Source: Micromonospora sp. PLK6-60
GTDB lineage: Bacteria; Actinomycetota; Actinomycetes; Mycobacteriales; Micromonosporaceae
NCBI RefSeq assembly: GCF_019890675.1
Contig: NZ_JAIOAA010000013.1
Coordinates: 94,174 to 158,173, forward strand
DNA: 64,000 bases
Direction of reading: 5' to 3'
A model generated the notes under the pieces. The model did no database searches. It had not been told where the DNA came from and saw nothing but the letters and a program-made list of their open reading frames with translations. Position numbers and translations under genes: made by a program. Positions 8,259 through 15,782 of the stretch are shown piece by piece; the stretch's first letter is position 1; each line of letters opens with the position of its first letter.

Positions 8259-8765
8259 TCACCCCCGCCGGTCGGTCGGCGCCGCCAGTGCCGCGCGGAG
8301 GCGGTCGACGTCCGGCTCGACCCCGACCAGGGGAACCGTGAACTCGCGCGGCCGGCGCACCCGGGCGCCGCTCCAGAAACCCAGCTCACCCCACTGGTAC
8401 GCGGACAGCACCGGGCGGGTGCGGTGCGGGTCGTCGACCGCCAGCACCAGCCGGGGCCACCACCGGCCGCGTATCTCGGCCACCGTCAGGGCCGCCCGGT
8501 CGATGGCGAGGGTCTCGCCGTCGGGTCGGGTGACCAGCAGTTCGCCCGTCGTCACCCGCAGCGGCAGGCCCTTCTGCCTGGCGAGCTGGGCGTACGTCCC
8601 ACCGACGCTGAACAGGAGAGGGCAGAGCGCCGGGAACGGGTCGTACCAGCGGTGGTCGAGGAACAGCTCGCCGAGCACAGCGACCAGCACCGCCAGGGTG
8701 GCCGCCGGCGCGGCCCGAGCCAGCAGCCGCCTTCTCGACCGCCGGAACCACACCCCGTCGTCCAC
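8259..8765 (-). CDS. Small membrane protein, partner of the preceding PH-like protein
   Basis: This ~168-aa protein starts at GTG 8765; an in-frame TTG at 8798 is an alternative. There is a basic N-terminus, two hydrophobic helices (~residues 18-60), then a soluble beta-rich region with RVTTGELLVTRPDGETL and AEIRGRWWPRLVLAV. The arrangement matches its downstream neighbour, suggesting ancient duplication and possibly a hetero-oligomer in the membrane. No catalytic motif is visible. Confidence 0.5.
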   Translation of the reverse strand: MDDGVWFRRSRRRLLARAAPAATLAVLVAVLGELFLDHRWYDPFPALCPLLFSVGGTYAQLARQKGLPLRVTTGELLVTRPDGETLAIDRAALTVAEIRGRWWPRLVLAVDDPHRTRPVLSAYQWGELGFWSGARVRRPREFTVPLVGVEPDVDRLRAALAAPTDRRG

Positions 8766-8831
8766 GGGCGAAAGGTTTCCGCCGGCTCGTCCCGGCAAAC
8801 CCGCCGTCCAGGATGGACGGCGGTCCCGCCG

Positions 8832-9866
8832 TCAGTCGACCGGGGCGGGCCCGGTCGAGTCACGCACCTGCAGCGCGTGCCCGGTCGCCCGGCGGCGCGG
8901 CCGGGCCGAGCGGGGCTTGAGCGCCAGGGTGAGCGCCATCCGACCCATGTCGGTCATCGGCAGCCGCACCGTGGTGAGGCTGGGAGCGAGATCGGCGGCC
9001 ACCGACACGTCGTCGAAACCGACGACCGACATCCGGGCCGGCACCGCGACCCGGTGCGCGCGCAGCGCGGCGAGCACGCCGATGGCCATCGCGTCGTTGA
9101 GCGCGATGATCGCCGTGGTCGACGGGTGATCGCGCAGGATTCGTTCGGCGGCCACCCGGCCGCCGTCGCGGGTGAAGTCCGAGTGCACCACCGGCAGCTC
9201 GGCCAGCGAGAGGCCGTGTTCGGCCAGCGCGGCGGAGACCCCGGCGAGCCGGTCGGCGACCGTGGTGAGCCGGGCGGTGCCGGCGGCCACCGCGATCCGC
9301 CGGTGGCCGAGGTCGAGCAGGTGCGCGGCGAGCGCCCGCCCGCCGGCCTGGTTGTCGGGCAGCACGGCGTCGACACCCAGCGCGTGCCGGCCGATCACGG
9401 CCACCCGGCCGCCGCCGTGCTGGAACTCGGCCAGTTCGGCGCGGGCCGCGGCCTCCACCTGCGGATCGGTGTAGCCGGATCCGGCGACGAGAATGATCCC
9501 GACCCGCTGGGCGATGAGGTGGCGCAACTGGCGCAGCTCGGCCTCCGGGTCCCGGCCGGAGTGGCAGATCTGCACGAGCAGCCCGTGCTCGGCCGCCACC
9601 TGGATGACCCCGCCGGCGATCTCCGCGAAGTACGGGTCGTCGACCTGGTGCACCACCAGCCCCACCGAGTTGCTCGCCCCGCCGGCCAGGGTGCGGGCGT
9701 ACGGGTTGGCCACGTAGCCGAGCTGCCGGGACACCTGCCGGACCCGGTCGGCGACCAACTCGCTCACCCCGTCCCGGCCGGCGAGGGCACGGGAGGCGGT
9801 GGCCAGTGAGACGCCGGCGCGTGCGGCGACGTCGACGAGGCGCACCCTCGGGCCGGGTCTGGGCAT
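8832..9866 (-). CDS. LacI-family transcriptional regulator
   Basis: The 344-aa regulator starts at ATG 9866 with GGGGA upstream. The N-terminal HTH reads RLVDVAARAGVSLATASRAL (residues ~9-28), followed by the hinge helix around NPYARTLAGG and a periplasmic-binding-protein-like ligand domain ending near VGFDDVSVAADLAPSLTTV. It is divergent from an oxidoreductase / DUF993 / isomerase operon across a perfect palindrome with two AAGCGCTT cores, a typical LacI-family sequence. It most likely represses that operon and itself until a sugar or sugar derivative is bound. Confidence 0.92.
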   Translation of the reverse strand: MPRPGPRVRLVDVAARAGVSLATASRALAGRDGVSELVADRVRQVSRQLGYVANPYARTLAGGASNSVGLVVHQVDDPYFAEIAGGVIQVAAEHGLLVQICHSGRDPEAELRQLRHLIAQRVGIILVAGSGYTDPQVEAAARAELAEFQHGGGRVAVIGRHALGVDAVLPDNQAGGRALAAHLLDLGHRRIAVAAGTARLTTVADRLAGVSAALAEHGLSLAELPVVHSDFTRDGGRVAAERILRDHPSTTAIIALNDAMAIGVLAALRAHRVAVPARMSVVGFDDVSVAADLAPSLTTVRLPMTDMGRMALTLALKPRSARPRRRATGHALQVRDSTGPAPVD

Positions 9867-9897
9867 CCGCAGCTCCCCATGAATGCACGGTCGTCTA

Positions 9898-9927
9898 TTG
9901 CCAGTGCCGCAGCAGGCAGCCTAGTCT
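9898..9927 (+). promoter_or_regulatory. Candidate promoter of the oxidoreductase/DUF993 operon
   Basis: TTGCCA (9898-9903) and TAGTCT (9922-9927), spaced by 18 bp, form a plausible housekeeping promoter. Transcription would begin inside the LacI palindrome that starts at the next base, so bound repressor would block initiation. Confidence 0.45.
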
Positions 9928-9955
9928 ACGGAAGCGCTTACGTAAGCGCTTCCGT
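9928..9955. promoter_or_regulatory. Perfect 28-bp LacI-family operator
   Basis: The sequence is perfectly palindromic over 28 bp and holds two AAGCGCTT cores (9932-9939 and 9944-9951) whose centres are 12 bp apart around a central TACGTA. AAGCGCTT is a common core of LacI-family operators. The site sits between a divergent LacI gene and a sugar-type operon. Confidence 0.85.
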
Positions 9956-9983
9956 CTTCACCGACCACCAAACTGGAGGGGCG

Positions 9984-11150
9984 ATGACGGCACGTGTCCC
10001 GATCGGGATCGTCGTGAACGGCGTGACCGGGCGGATGGGTTACCGGCAGCACCTGGTCCGTTCCCTGCTCGCGATCCGCGAGGAGGGCGGTCTGCCGCTG
10101 CGCGGCGGGGACCGGCTCTGGCCGGAGCTGCTCCTCGTGGGGCGCAACGAGGCGAAGCTGCGCGACATCGCCCGGCGGCACGGACTCACCGACTGGACCA
10201 CCGATCTCGGCGCGGCCCTCGCCCGGCCGGACATGGCCGTCTACTTCGACGCCCAGGTGACCAGCGAACGGGAGAAGGCGCTCGGCCTGGCCGTCGCCGC
10301 CGGCAAGCACATCTACACCGAGAAGCCGGTCGCCACCACGGTGGGCGGCGCGGTCGAGCTGGCCCGGGCGGCCGACGCGGCCGGGGTCCGGCACGGCGTG
10401 GTGCAGGACAAGCTTTTCCTGCCCGGCCTGCGCAAGCTCGACCGGCTGGTCCGGGGCGGGTTCTTCGGCCGGATCCTGTCCGTGCGCGGGGAGTTCGGCT
10501 ACTGGGTGTTCGAGGGGGACTGGCAGGCGGCGCAACGGCCCAGCTGGAACTACCGGACGGCCGACGGCGGCGGCATCGTGGTGGACATGTTCCCGCACTG
10601 GCACTACGTGCTGGAGCAGCTCTTCGCGCCGGTGCGCGCCGTCACCGCGCACGTCACCACCCACGTCCCGCGCCGCTGGGACGAGCGGGGCCAGCCGTAC
10701 GCGGCGACCGCCGACGACGCCGCGTACGCCATCTTCGAGCTCGACGGTGGGATCGTCGCCCAGATCAACTCCTCCTGGGCGGTCCGGGTCAACCGGGACG
10801 AGTTGGTCGAGTTCCAGGTCGACGGCACCGAGGGCAGCGCCGTCGCCGGCCTGCGCCGCTGCCGGGTGCAGCACCGGGCCACCACCCCGAAGCCGGTGTG
10901 GAATCCGGACCTGCCCGGCGCCGACGACTTCCGGTCGCAGTGGCAGGAGGTGCCGGACAACGCGGAATACGACAACGGTTTCAAGGAGCAGTGGACGATG
11001 TTCCTGCGCCACGTCGTCGAGGACGCTCCGTACACCTGGGACCTGTGGGCCGGCGCGCGCGGCGTGCAACTGGCGGAGCTGGGCCTGCGCTCGGCCCGCG
11101 AGGGCCGGCGGGTCGAGGTCACCGAGCTGTCCGGCCGGGAGCCGGCATGA
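9984..11150 (+). CDS. Gfo/Idh/MocA-family NAD(P)-dependent oxidoreductase
   Basis: This 388-aa enzyme starts at ATG 9984 with GGAGGGG 4 nt upstream. The Rossmann region begins IGIVVNGVTGRMGYRQHLVR, and the family's EKP motif (TEKPVATTVGGA) sits near residue 114. The substrate domain has GGGIVVDMFPHWHYVLE, containing the His/Asp region used in sugar or inositol oxidation. It is the first gene of an operon followed by a DUF993 protein (4-bp overlap) and a sugar isomerase. It probably oxidises a sugar, polyol or amino-sugar derivative imported or released elsewhere. The exact substrate is unknown. Confidence 0.85.
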   Translation: MTARVPIGIVVNGVTGRMGYRQHLVRSLLAIREEGGLPLRGGDRLWPELLLVGRNEAKLRDIARRHGLTDWTTDLGAALARPDMAVYFDAQVTSEREKALGLAVAAGKHIYTEKPVATTVGGAVELARAADAAGVRHGVVQDKLFLPGLRKLDRLVRGGFFGRILSVRGEFGYWVFEGDWQAAQRPSWNYRTADGGGIVVDMFPHWHYVLEQLFAPVRAVTAHVTTHVPRRWDERGQPYAATADDAAYAIFELDGGIVAQINSSWAVRVNRDELVEFQVDGTEGSAVAGLRRCRVQHRATTPKPVWNPDLPGADDFRSQWQEVPDNAEYDNGFKEQWTMFLRHVVEDAPYTWDLWAGARGVQLAELGLRSAREGRRVEVTELSGREPA

Positions 11151-12298
11151 GCGCCGCGGTCACCCTGCCCGACGGGCCGCTGACCCTCACCGGCCGGGGC
11201 GCCGCGCACACCGGCCCGGGGCGGCCGTTCACCAGCCGGATCGCGTACGCCGCCGCACACGTGGTCGCCGACCCGGCGGCGGAGAACGGGCCCGGCGCCC
11301 CGGCCGCCGTCGACTGGGACGCCACCCTCGCCTTCCGCCGGCACCTGTGGTCGTACGGCTTCGGGGTGGCCGAGGCGATGGACACCGCGCAGCGCGGCAT
11401 GGGCCTGGACCACCCGACGGCGCGCGAGCTGATCCGGCGCTCGGCGCGGGCGGCCTGGGAGACCGGCGGCGCGATCTGCGCGGGCGTCGCCACGGACCAG
11501 TTGCCCGCCGGCCCGGCCACCCTCGACGAGATCCGCACGGCGTACGCCGAGCAGCTGGCCGACGTGCAGGCCGCCGGCGCCCGGCCGGTGCTCATGTGCA
11601 GCCGCCACCTCGCCGCGACCGCCCGCTGCGCCGACGACTACCTGGACGTCTACGGTCGGCTGCTCGCCGAGGCGGACGGCCCGGTGCTGCTGCACTGGCT
11701 GGGGCCCGCGTTCGACCCGGCGCTGGCCGGCTACTGGGGCGCCCGCGACGCGGGTCGGGCCGCCGAGACGGTGCTGGCGCTGGTCGCCGCGCATCCCGGC
11801 CGGGTCGACGGGATCAAGCTGTCGCTGCTCGACGAGGACTTCGAGGTGGCGTTGCGCCGGCGGCTGCCGCCCGGCGTCCGGCTCTACACCGGGGACGACT
11901 TCCACTATCCGGCGCTGATCCGTGGTGACGCGCGGGGCCACTCCGACGCGCTGCTCGGCGTGCTGGCGGCGATTGCGCCACCGGCCGCGGCGGCGCTGCG
12001 CGCCCTCGACGCGGGGGACACCGACGGCTACGACCGGCTGCTGGCGCCGACGCTGCCGCTGGCCCGGCACCTGTTCGGCGCGCCGACCCTGCACTACAAG
12101 ACCGGCATCGTCTTCCTGGCCTGGCTCGCCGGGCACCAGGACCACTTCACCATGGTCGGCGGCCTCCAGTCCGGACGGTCGCCGGCCCATCTCGGACGGC
12201 TGCTGCGGCTGGCCGACGCGGCCGGCCTGCTGCCCGACGCGGAACTGGCCGGGTACCGGGCCCGGGCGTTCTTCACCACGGCGGGGGTGGCCCAGTGA
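11147..12298 (+). CDS. DUF993-family protein (aldolase-type TIM barrel)
   Basis: This 383-aa protein has an ATG overlapping the oxidoreductase stop as ATGA. It matches the DUF993 pattern I recall: SRIAYAAAHVVADP near the start, WSYGFGVAEAMDTAQRGMGL near residue 70, GRVDGIKLSLLD near residue 220 with a Lys in the position of a class I aldolase/DHDPS Schiff base, and a late LHYKTGIVFLAWLAGHQ segment. The family is placed with dihydrodipicolinate-synthase-like aldolases, but its reaction has not been established to my knowledge. The operon context suggests cleavage of an oxidised sugar intermediate. Confidence 0.75.
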   Translation: MSAAVTLPDGPLTLTGRGAAHTGPGRPFTSRIAYAAAHVVADPAAENGPGAPAAVDWDATLAFRRHLWSYGFGVAEAMDTAQRGMGLDHPTARELIRRSARAAWETGGAICAGVATDQLPAGPATLDEIRTAYAEQLADVQAAGARPVLMCSRHLAATARCADDYLDVYGRLLAEADGPVLLHWLGPAFDPALAGYWGARDAGRAAETVLALVAAHPGRVDGIKLSLLDEDFEVALRRRLPPGVRLYTGDDFHYPALIRGDARGHSDALLGVLAAIAPPAAAALRALDAGDTDGYDRLLAPTLPLARHLFGAPTLHYKTGIVFLAWLAGHQDHFTMVGGLQSGRSPAHLGRLLRLADAAGLLPDAELAGYRARAFFTTAGVAQ

Positions 12299-13098
12299 AA
12301 CGGTTCGCGCTCAACTCGGCCACCACCCGACGCTGGCCGCTGCCGGAGCTGGTGGCGGGCTGCGTCGACGCCGGGGTGGCCGCGGTCGGGCTGTGGCGCG
12401 AGGACCTCGCGGCGTACGGCGTCGCGCCGGCCGCCGCCCTGGTCCGCGACGCCGGGCTCACCGTCACCTCGCTGTGCCGGGGCGGCTTCTTCGACGCGCC
12501 GGACTGGTACGACGAGAACCGGCGGGCGATCGACGAGGCGGCCACGCTCGGCGCCCCGGTGCTGGTGCTCGTCTCCGGCGGCCTGCCTTCCGGCGGCCGG
12601 GACCTCGACGCCGCCCGCGCGCACGTCGGCGAGGCGCTGGGCGCGCTGGTGCCGCACGCCCTGGCCGCCGGGGTCCGGCTGGCGGTCGAGCCGCTGCACC
12701 CGATGTTCTGCTCCGACCGGTGCGTGGTCGCCAGCCTCGGGCAGGCGCTCGACCTGGCCGCGCCCCATCCGAGCGAGGCGGTGGGGGTGGTGGTGGACAC
12801 CTACCACCTGTGGTGGGACGACCAGGTGTGGACGCAGATCGCCCGCGCCGGCCGGGAGGGCCGGATCGCCTGCTTCCAGGTGGCCGACTGGGTGACGCCG
12901 CTGCCGGCCGGGGTGCTGCTCGGCCGGGGGCTGCCCGGCGCCGGCTGCGTCGAGCTGCGCCGGTTCCGGGAGGCGGTGGACGCCGCCGGCTACACCGGCC
13001 CGGTCGAGGTGGAGGTCTTCGCCGAACAGGTGTGGCGGCGCCCGGGCCGGGAGGTGCTCGACGAGGCGATCGCCGGCTACCGGACCCACGTCGCCTGA
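12295..13098 (+). CDS. Sugar phosphate isomerase/epimerase (xylose-isomerase-like TIM barrel)
   Basis: This 267-aa protein starts at GTG 12295, which overlaps the DUF993 stop as GTGA. It has the AP-endonuclease-2/xylose-isomerase-like fold, with metal-ligand candidates at E in LAVEPLHPMF (~residue 127), D and H in VVVDTYHLWWDD (~162-168) and E in PVEVEVFAEQVW near the C-terminus. It is the last gene of the LacI-controlled operon. The likely role is isomerisation or epimerisation of the keto-sugar made by the oxidoreductase. Confidence 0.82.
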   Translation: MKRFALNSATTRRWPLPELVAGCVDAGVAAVGLWREDLAAYGVAPAAALVRDAGLTVTSLCRGGFFDAPDWYDENRRAIDEAATLGAPVLVLVSGGLPSGGRDLDAARAHVGEALGALVPHALAAGVRLAVEPLHPMFCSDRCVVASLGQALDLAAPHPSEAVGVVVDTYHLWWDDQVWTQIARAGREGRIACFQVADWVTPLPAGVLLGRGLPGAGCVELRRFREAVDAAGYTGPVEVEVFAEQVWRRPGREVLDEAIAGYRTHVA

Positions 13099-13142
13099 GC
13101 GGCGGGGCGGAAACCGCTTGCCGGCGTCGGCAGACTGCGGGC

Positions 13143-13868
13143 ATGAACGTCCTCGACGAACTGCGCGGCCGGGCCGAGGCCGACCCGATCGTGGTGGGGC
13201 TGGTGCTGACCGGCTCGCACGCTCGCGGGATGGCGAACCGGTGGTCGGATGTGGACGTGATCGTGGTGGTCCGGGAACGCGGCGGCGGGTGGACCCGGAC
13301 CCGGCGCAGCCCCGAGCTGGACGAGATCGTCTGCACGGTCGACGAGCTGGCCGACACCTCCGACCGGTGGCAGCGGTACGCCTACCGGGGCGCGCGGGTG
13401 CTGCTGGACCGGCTCGACGGCGGCGTCGCCGAGCTGGTCCGGCGGCAGGCGGTGCCCACCGCGGCGGAGGCGGGTGCCTGGGCCCGGGAGGCCCTCGACG
13501 GATACCTCAACCTCGCGTACCGGTCGGCCAAGAGCCGGCGGGCCGGGGACCCGGTGGCCGCCGAGCTGGACGCCCGGGAGAGCACGCCGTGGCTGCTGGA
13601 GACCGTGTTCGCGGGGCACGGGCGGCTGCGTCCGTACAACAAGTACCTGCGGTGGGAGCTGGCGACGTATCCGTTGCCGGCACCCTGGGACGCGGCGGAC
13701 CTGCCGGGGCGGGCGTTGCGCGACCCGGTGGGGATGGCCCCGGAGGTGGTGCGGCTGGCCCGCCGGCACGGGCTGGGGGAGGTGGTCGACGGGTGGGGGG
13801 ACGACCTGGCGCTGCTCGGCTGTGGCGGGGCTCACCCCGCTGATGACAGCCCACTCACGGATCGATGA
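13143..13868 (+). CDS. Nucleotidyltransferase-domain protein
   Basis: The 241-aa protein starts at ATG 13143. The Pol-beta signature GSHARGMANRWSDVDVIVVV lies at residues ~29-48, with the DxD pair in DVDVIV. The remainder is helical, with a RPYNKYLRWELATYPLP segment typical of the DUF4037/ANT-like helical half. It lies 44 bp after the LacI-controlled operon and may be co-transcribed, though no functional link is apparent. It is similar in type, but not closely in sequence, to the nucleotidyltransferase at 6.8 kb. Confidence 0.75.
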   Translation: MNVLDELRGRAEADPIVVGLVLTGSHARGMANRWSDVDVIVVVRERGGGWTRTRRSPELDEIVCTVDELADTSDRWQRYAYRGARVLLDRLDGGVAELVRRQAVPTAAEAGAWAREALDGYLNLAYRSAKSRRAGDPVAAELDARESTPWLLETVFAGHGRLRPYNKYLRWELATYPLPAPWDAADLPGRALRDPVGMAPEVVRLARRHGLGEVVDGWGDDLALLGCGGAHPADDSPLTDR

Positions 13869-13959
13869 CGATCCCGTGACAACCGGGCCCGGTCGGTTTC
13901 GGTCAGCTCCGGTCCCGGGCATGAGCCACGTCGACCTCAATCCTGGGAAGGACGATCAC

Positions 13960-14229
13960 GTGGAAATCACCGGCTTCTTCACCGCCATTGTCATCGGTCT
14001 GATCATCGGCGCGCTGGGCCGCCTGGTCGTGCCGGGCAAGCAGCGGATCCCGATCTGGCTCACCCTGCTGATCGGTGTGGTGGCCGCCATCCTCGGCACG
14101 CTGGTGGCCGGGGCGTTCGGCGTCGACGACACCCGCGGCATCGACTGGATCGAGCTGCTGCTCCAGGTTCTCTTCGCCGCCGCGGGCGTCTGGCTGGTCG
14201 CCGGGGCGTACGGCCGCCGCCGGCTCTGA
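13960..14229 (+). CDS. GlsB/YeaQ/YmgE-family small membrane protein
   Basis: The 89-aa product has three membrane helices: a glycine-zipper-like first helix (IVIGLIIGALGRLVVPG), a second in WLTLLIGVVAAILGTLVAGA and a third in LLLQVLFAAAGVWLVAGAYG. This is the transglycosylase-associated (GlsB/YeaQ) pattern, linked in other bacteria to envelope stress. GTG 13960 is chosen because GGGAAGGA precedes it. An in-frame ATG at 13921 would add 13 hydrophilic residues. A strong terminator hairpin follows 11 bp after the stop. Confidence 0.85.
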   Translation: MEITGFFTAIVIGLIIGALGRLVVPGKQRIPIWLTLLIGVVAAILGTLVAGAFGVDDTRGIDWIELLLQVLFAAAGVWLVAGAYGRRRL

Positions 14230-14240
14230 CCTACCCACGT

Positions 14241-14275
14241 CGTCGGCCCGCCACCTGCCTGGTGGCGGGCCGACG
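14241..14275 (+). terminator. Terminator hairpin after the GlsB-like gene
   Basis: A perfect 15-bp GC-rich stem (CGTCGGCCCGCCACC and its complement) with a 5-nt loop TGCCT begins 11 bp after the stop codon. There is no U-tract, as is usual for actinomycete terminators. Confidence 0.75.
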
Positions 14276-14303
14276 CGCGTCCCGGGCCGGCCGAGCGGGT
14301 GCT

Positions 14304-14470
14304 TAGGCCCTGTCCTGCCGATCATTGCCGGGCTGCGGCGGGCCCAGACGGCGACCGGCGGCGTTGTCGGTTCGTCCGGATACAACACCGGTATCCGGAC
14401 GAACCTCCGCCTTGCCGGACCGCCGCCTGGACCGCGCCTCGCACCGACATGATCGACAGGACAGGGCCTA
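14304..14470. mobile_element. MITE-like palindromic element with 22-bp terminal inverted repeats
   Basis: The ends 14304-14325 and 14449-14470 are inverted copies differing at 1 of 22 positions (core GGCCCTGTCCTG), each bordered by TA, which could be the duplicated target. Around the centre is a second perfect 15-bp inverted repeat (14369-14383 / 14391-14405, core GTCCGGATAC). The remaining arms also pair imperfectly, so the whole 167 bp can fold into one long hairpin. It has no coding capacity. IS5-family elements of the IS427 type make short TA-containing duplications, so this may be a non-autonomous derivative. The right end supplies the stop codon of the PucR-like gene. Confidence 0.7.
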
Positions 14471-15697
14471 GTCCCCGGCCGGGGTCGGCGGCGGGACCGC
14501 CAGCGCGAGGGTGAGGTCCAGGACGACGGCCGGGTCGTGCAGCTTGTCGCCGTACAGCTCCCGCACCTTGCCCATCCGGTAGCGCACGGTCTGCGGGTGG
14601 ACGAAGAGGTCCGCCGCCACGTCCTCCCGCCGCCCCTGGTGCAGCAGCCAGGAGCGCAGCGTCTCGGCGAGGCGTTGCGCGGTGGCCGGGGGCAGCCCGG
14701 CCAGCGGCTCCAGCACCTGGGCGCGCAGGTCGGCCAGGCCCTCCGGGTCCATGCTGAGCACCAGCTCGGCCAGGTGCGCCTCGGTGTCGAGCACCGGGCC
14801 GCGGTGGCCCGGGCCGAGCCCCAGGGCCAGCGCCCGGGTGGCCCGCTGGTACGAGCGGCTGACCCGGGTCCACGGGCGGACCGGGCCCAGCACCGCCCGG
14901 TGCCCGTGCAGCAGCCGGGCCAGCTGGCGGCGGCGCGGGCCGTGCATGTCGGGCACCAGCAGCACCGCCATCTCCTCGGCCGGCTCCACCCCGGGCAGGT
15001 CCTCCCCGCTCTCCAGGGTGTGCGGGCTGAGCAGGGCGAGGACCGCGCGGACGTTGCTGCGCGGCAGCAGCACGACGGTCAAGGTCTGCGGCGGCGGCCA
15101 GTCGGCCCGCTCGGCGCTGCGGCGCAGCGTGTCCTCCGGCTCGTCGGCGAGCAGTTGCTGGGTCAGCCGTTCCAGGTCGCGCCGCCGGACCCGGCCCGCG
15201 CTGGCCAGCTCGTCGGCGTGCCCGGCCACGCTGGCCGCCGACAGCTCGTCGATGTAGGCGAACATCAGCTCGGCGAACTCGGCCACCGTCTCGGCGGCGA
15301 GCCCGCTACGCACGGTGGTGGTGGAGACCTCCCGCCAGGCCACCCGGGCCCCCACCCGGTACGCGGCCAGCAGCGCGTCCATGCTGCGGCCGGAGCGGGC
15401 CTCGCCGCTGCCCAGCGCGTACGCCGCCTCCAGCGCCGGGGTCAGCGGGGTGCTCGGGTCGGTGGCCTGGGCGCCCTCGATGAGCTGGAGAAACGTGCCC
15501 AACGCGATGCGTACGGCGTGCTGTATCTTGTCCCGCATCGAGCCGGTGAGGGCCCCCGAGTAGCTGGGCACCTCGGCGGTGATCGCGGTGACCGTCCGCT
15601 CGGCCACCAGCGGCAGCCGGTCGCGCAGCCGGCCGGCCACCCCCTCGTCCAGTTGCAGGTGTGCGGCCCGGCGCGTCGTACCGGTTTCGTCCGACAT
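14468..15697 (-). CDS. PucR/CdaR-type transcriptional regulator
   Basis: This 409-aa protein starts at ATG 15697 with GGGGAG upstream. The N-terminal half is helical and resembles the regulatory domain of actinobacterial PucR-type proteins (RDRLPLVAERTVTAITAEVP). The C-terminus carries the PucR-type HTH, with LRSWLLHQGRREDVAADLFV followed by HPQTVRYRMGKVRELYG at ~residues 362-378. It is divergent from the ferredoxin reductase and desaturase genes by 85 bp and is probably their regulator, as seen around other desaturase cassettes. Its TAG stop lies in the end of a MITE-like element, so the C-terminal tail may have been altered by insertion. Confidence 0.85.
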   Translation of the reverse strand: MSDETGTTRRAAHLQLDEGVAGRLRDRLPLVAERTVTAITAEVPSYSGALTGSMRDKIQHAVRIALGTFLQLIEGAQATDPSTPLTPALEAAYALGSGEARSGRSMDALLAAYRVGARVAWREVSTTTVRSGLAAETVAEFAELMFAYIDELSAASVAGHADELASAGRVRRRDLERLTQQLLADEPEDTLRRSAERADWPPPQTLTVVLLPRSNVRAVLALLSPHTLESGEDLPGVEPAEEMAVLLVPDMHGPRRRQLARLLHGHRAVLGPVRPWTRVSRSYQRATRALALGLGPGHRGPVLDTEAHLAELVLSMDPEGLADLRAQVLEPLAGLPPATAQRLAETLRSWLLHQGRREDVAADLFVHPQTVRYRMGKVRELYGDKLHDPAVVLDLTLALAVPPPTPAGD

Positions 15698-15782
15698 TCT
15701 TGTGCTCCCCGAACAAAAACCCGTGGACAATTCACCTTAGCCGGTCAAGATGTTATGCGATCAGGGCGGTCACGCTGGTCGT

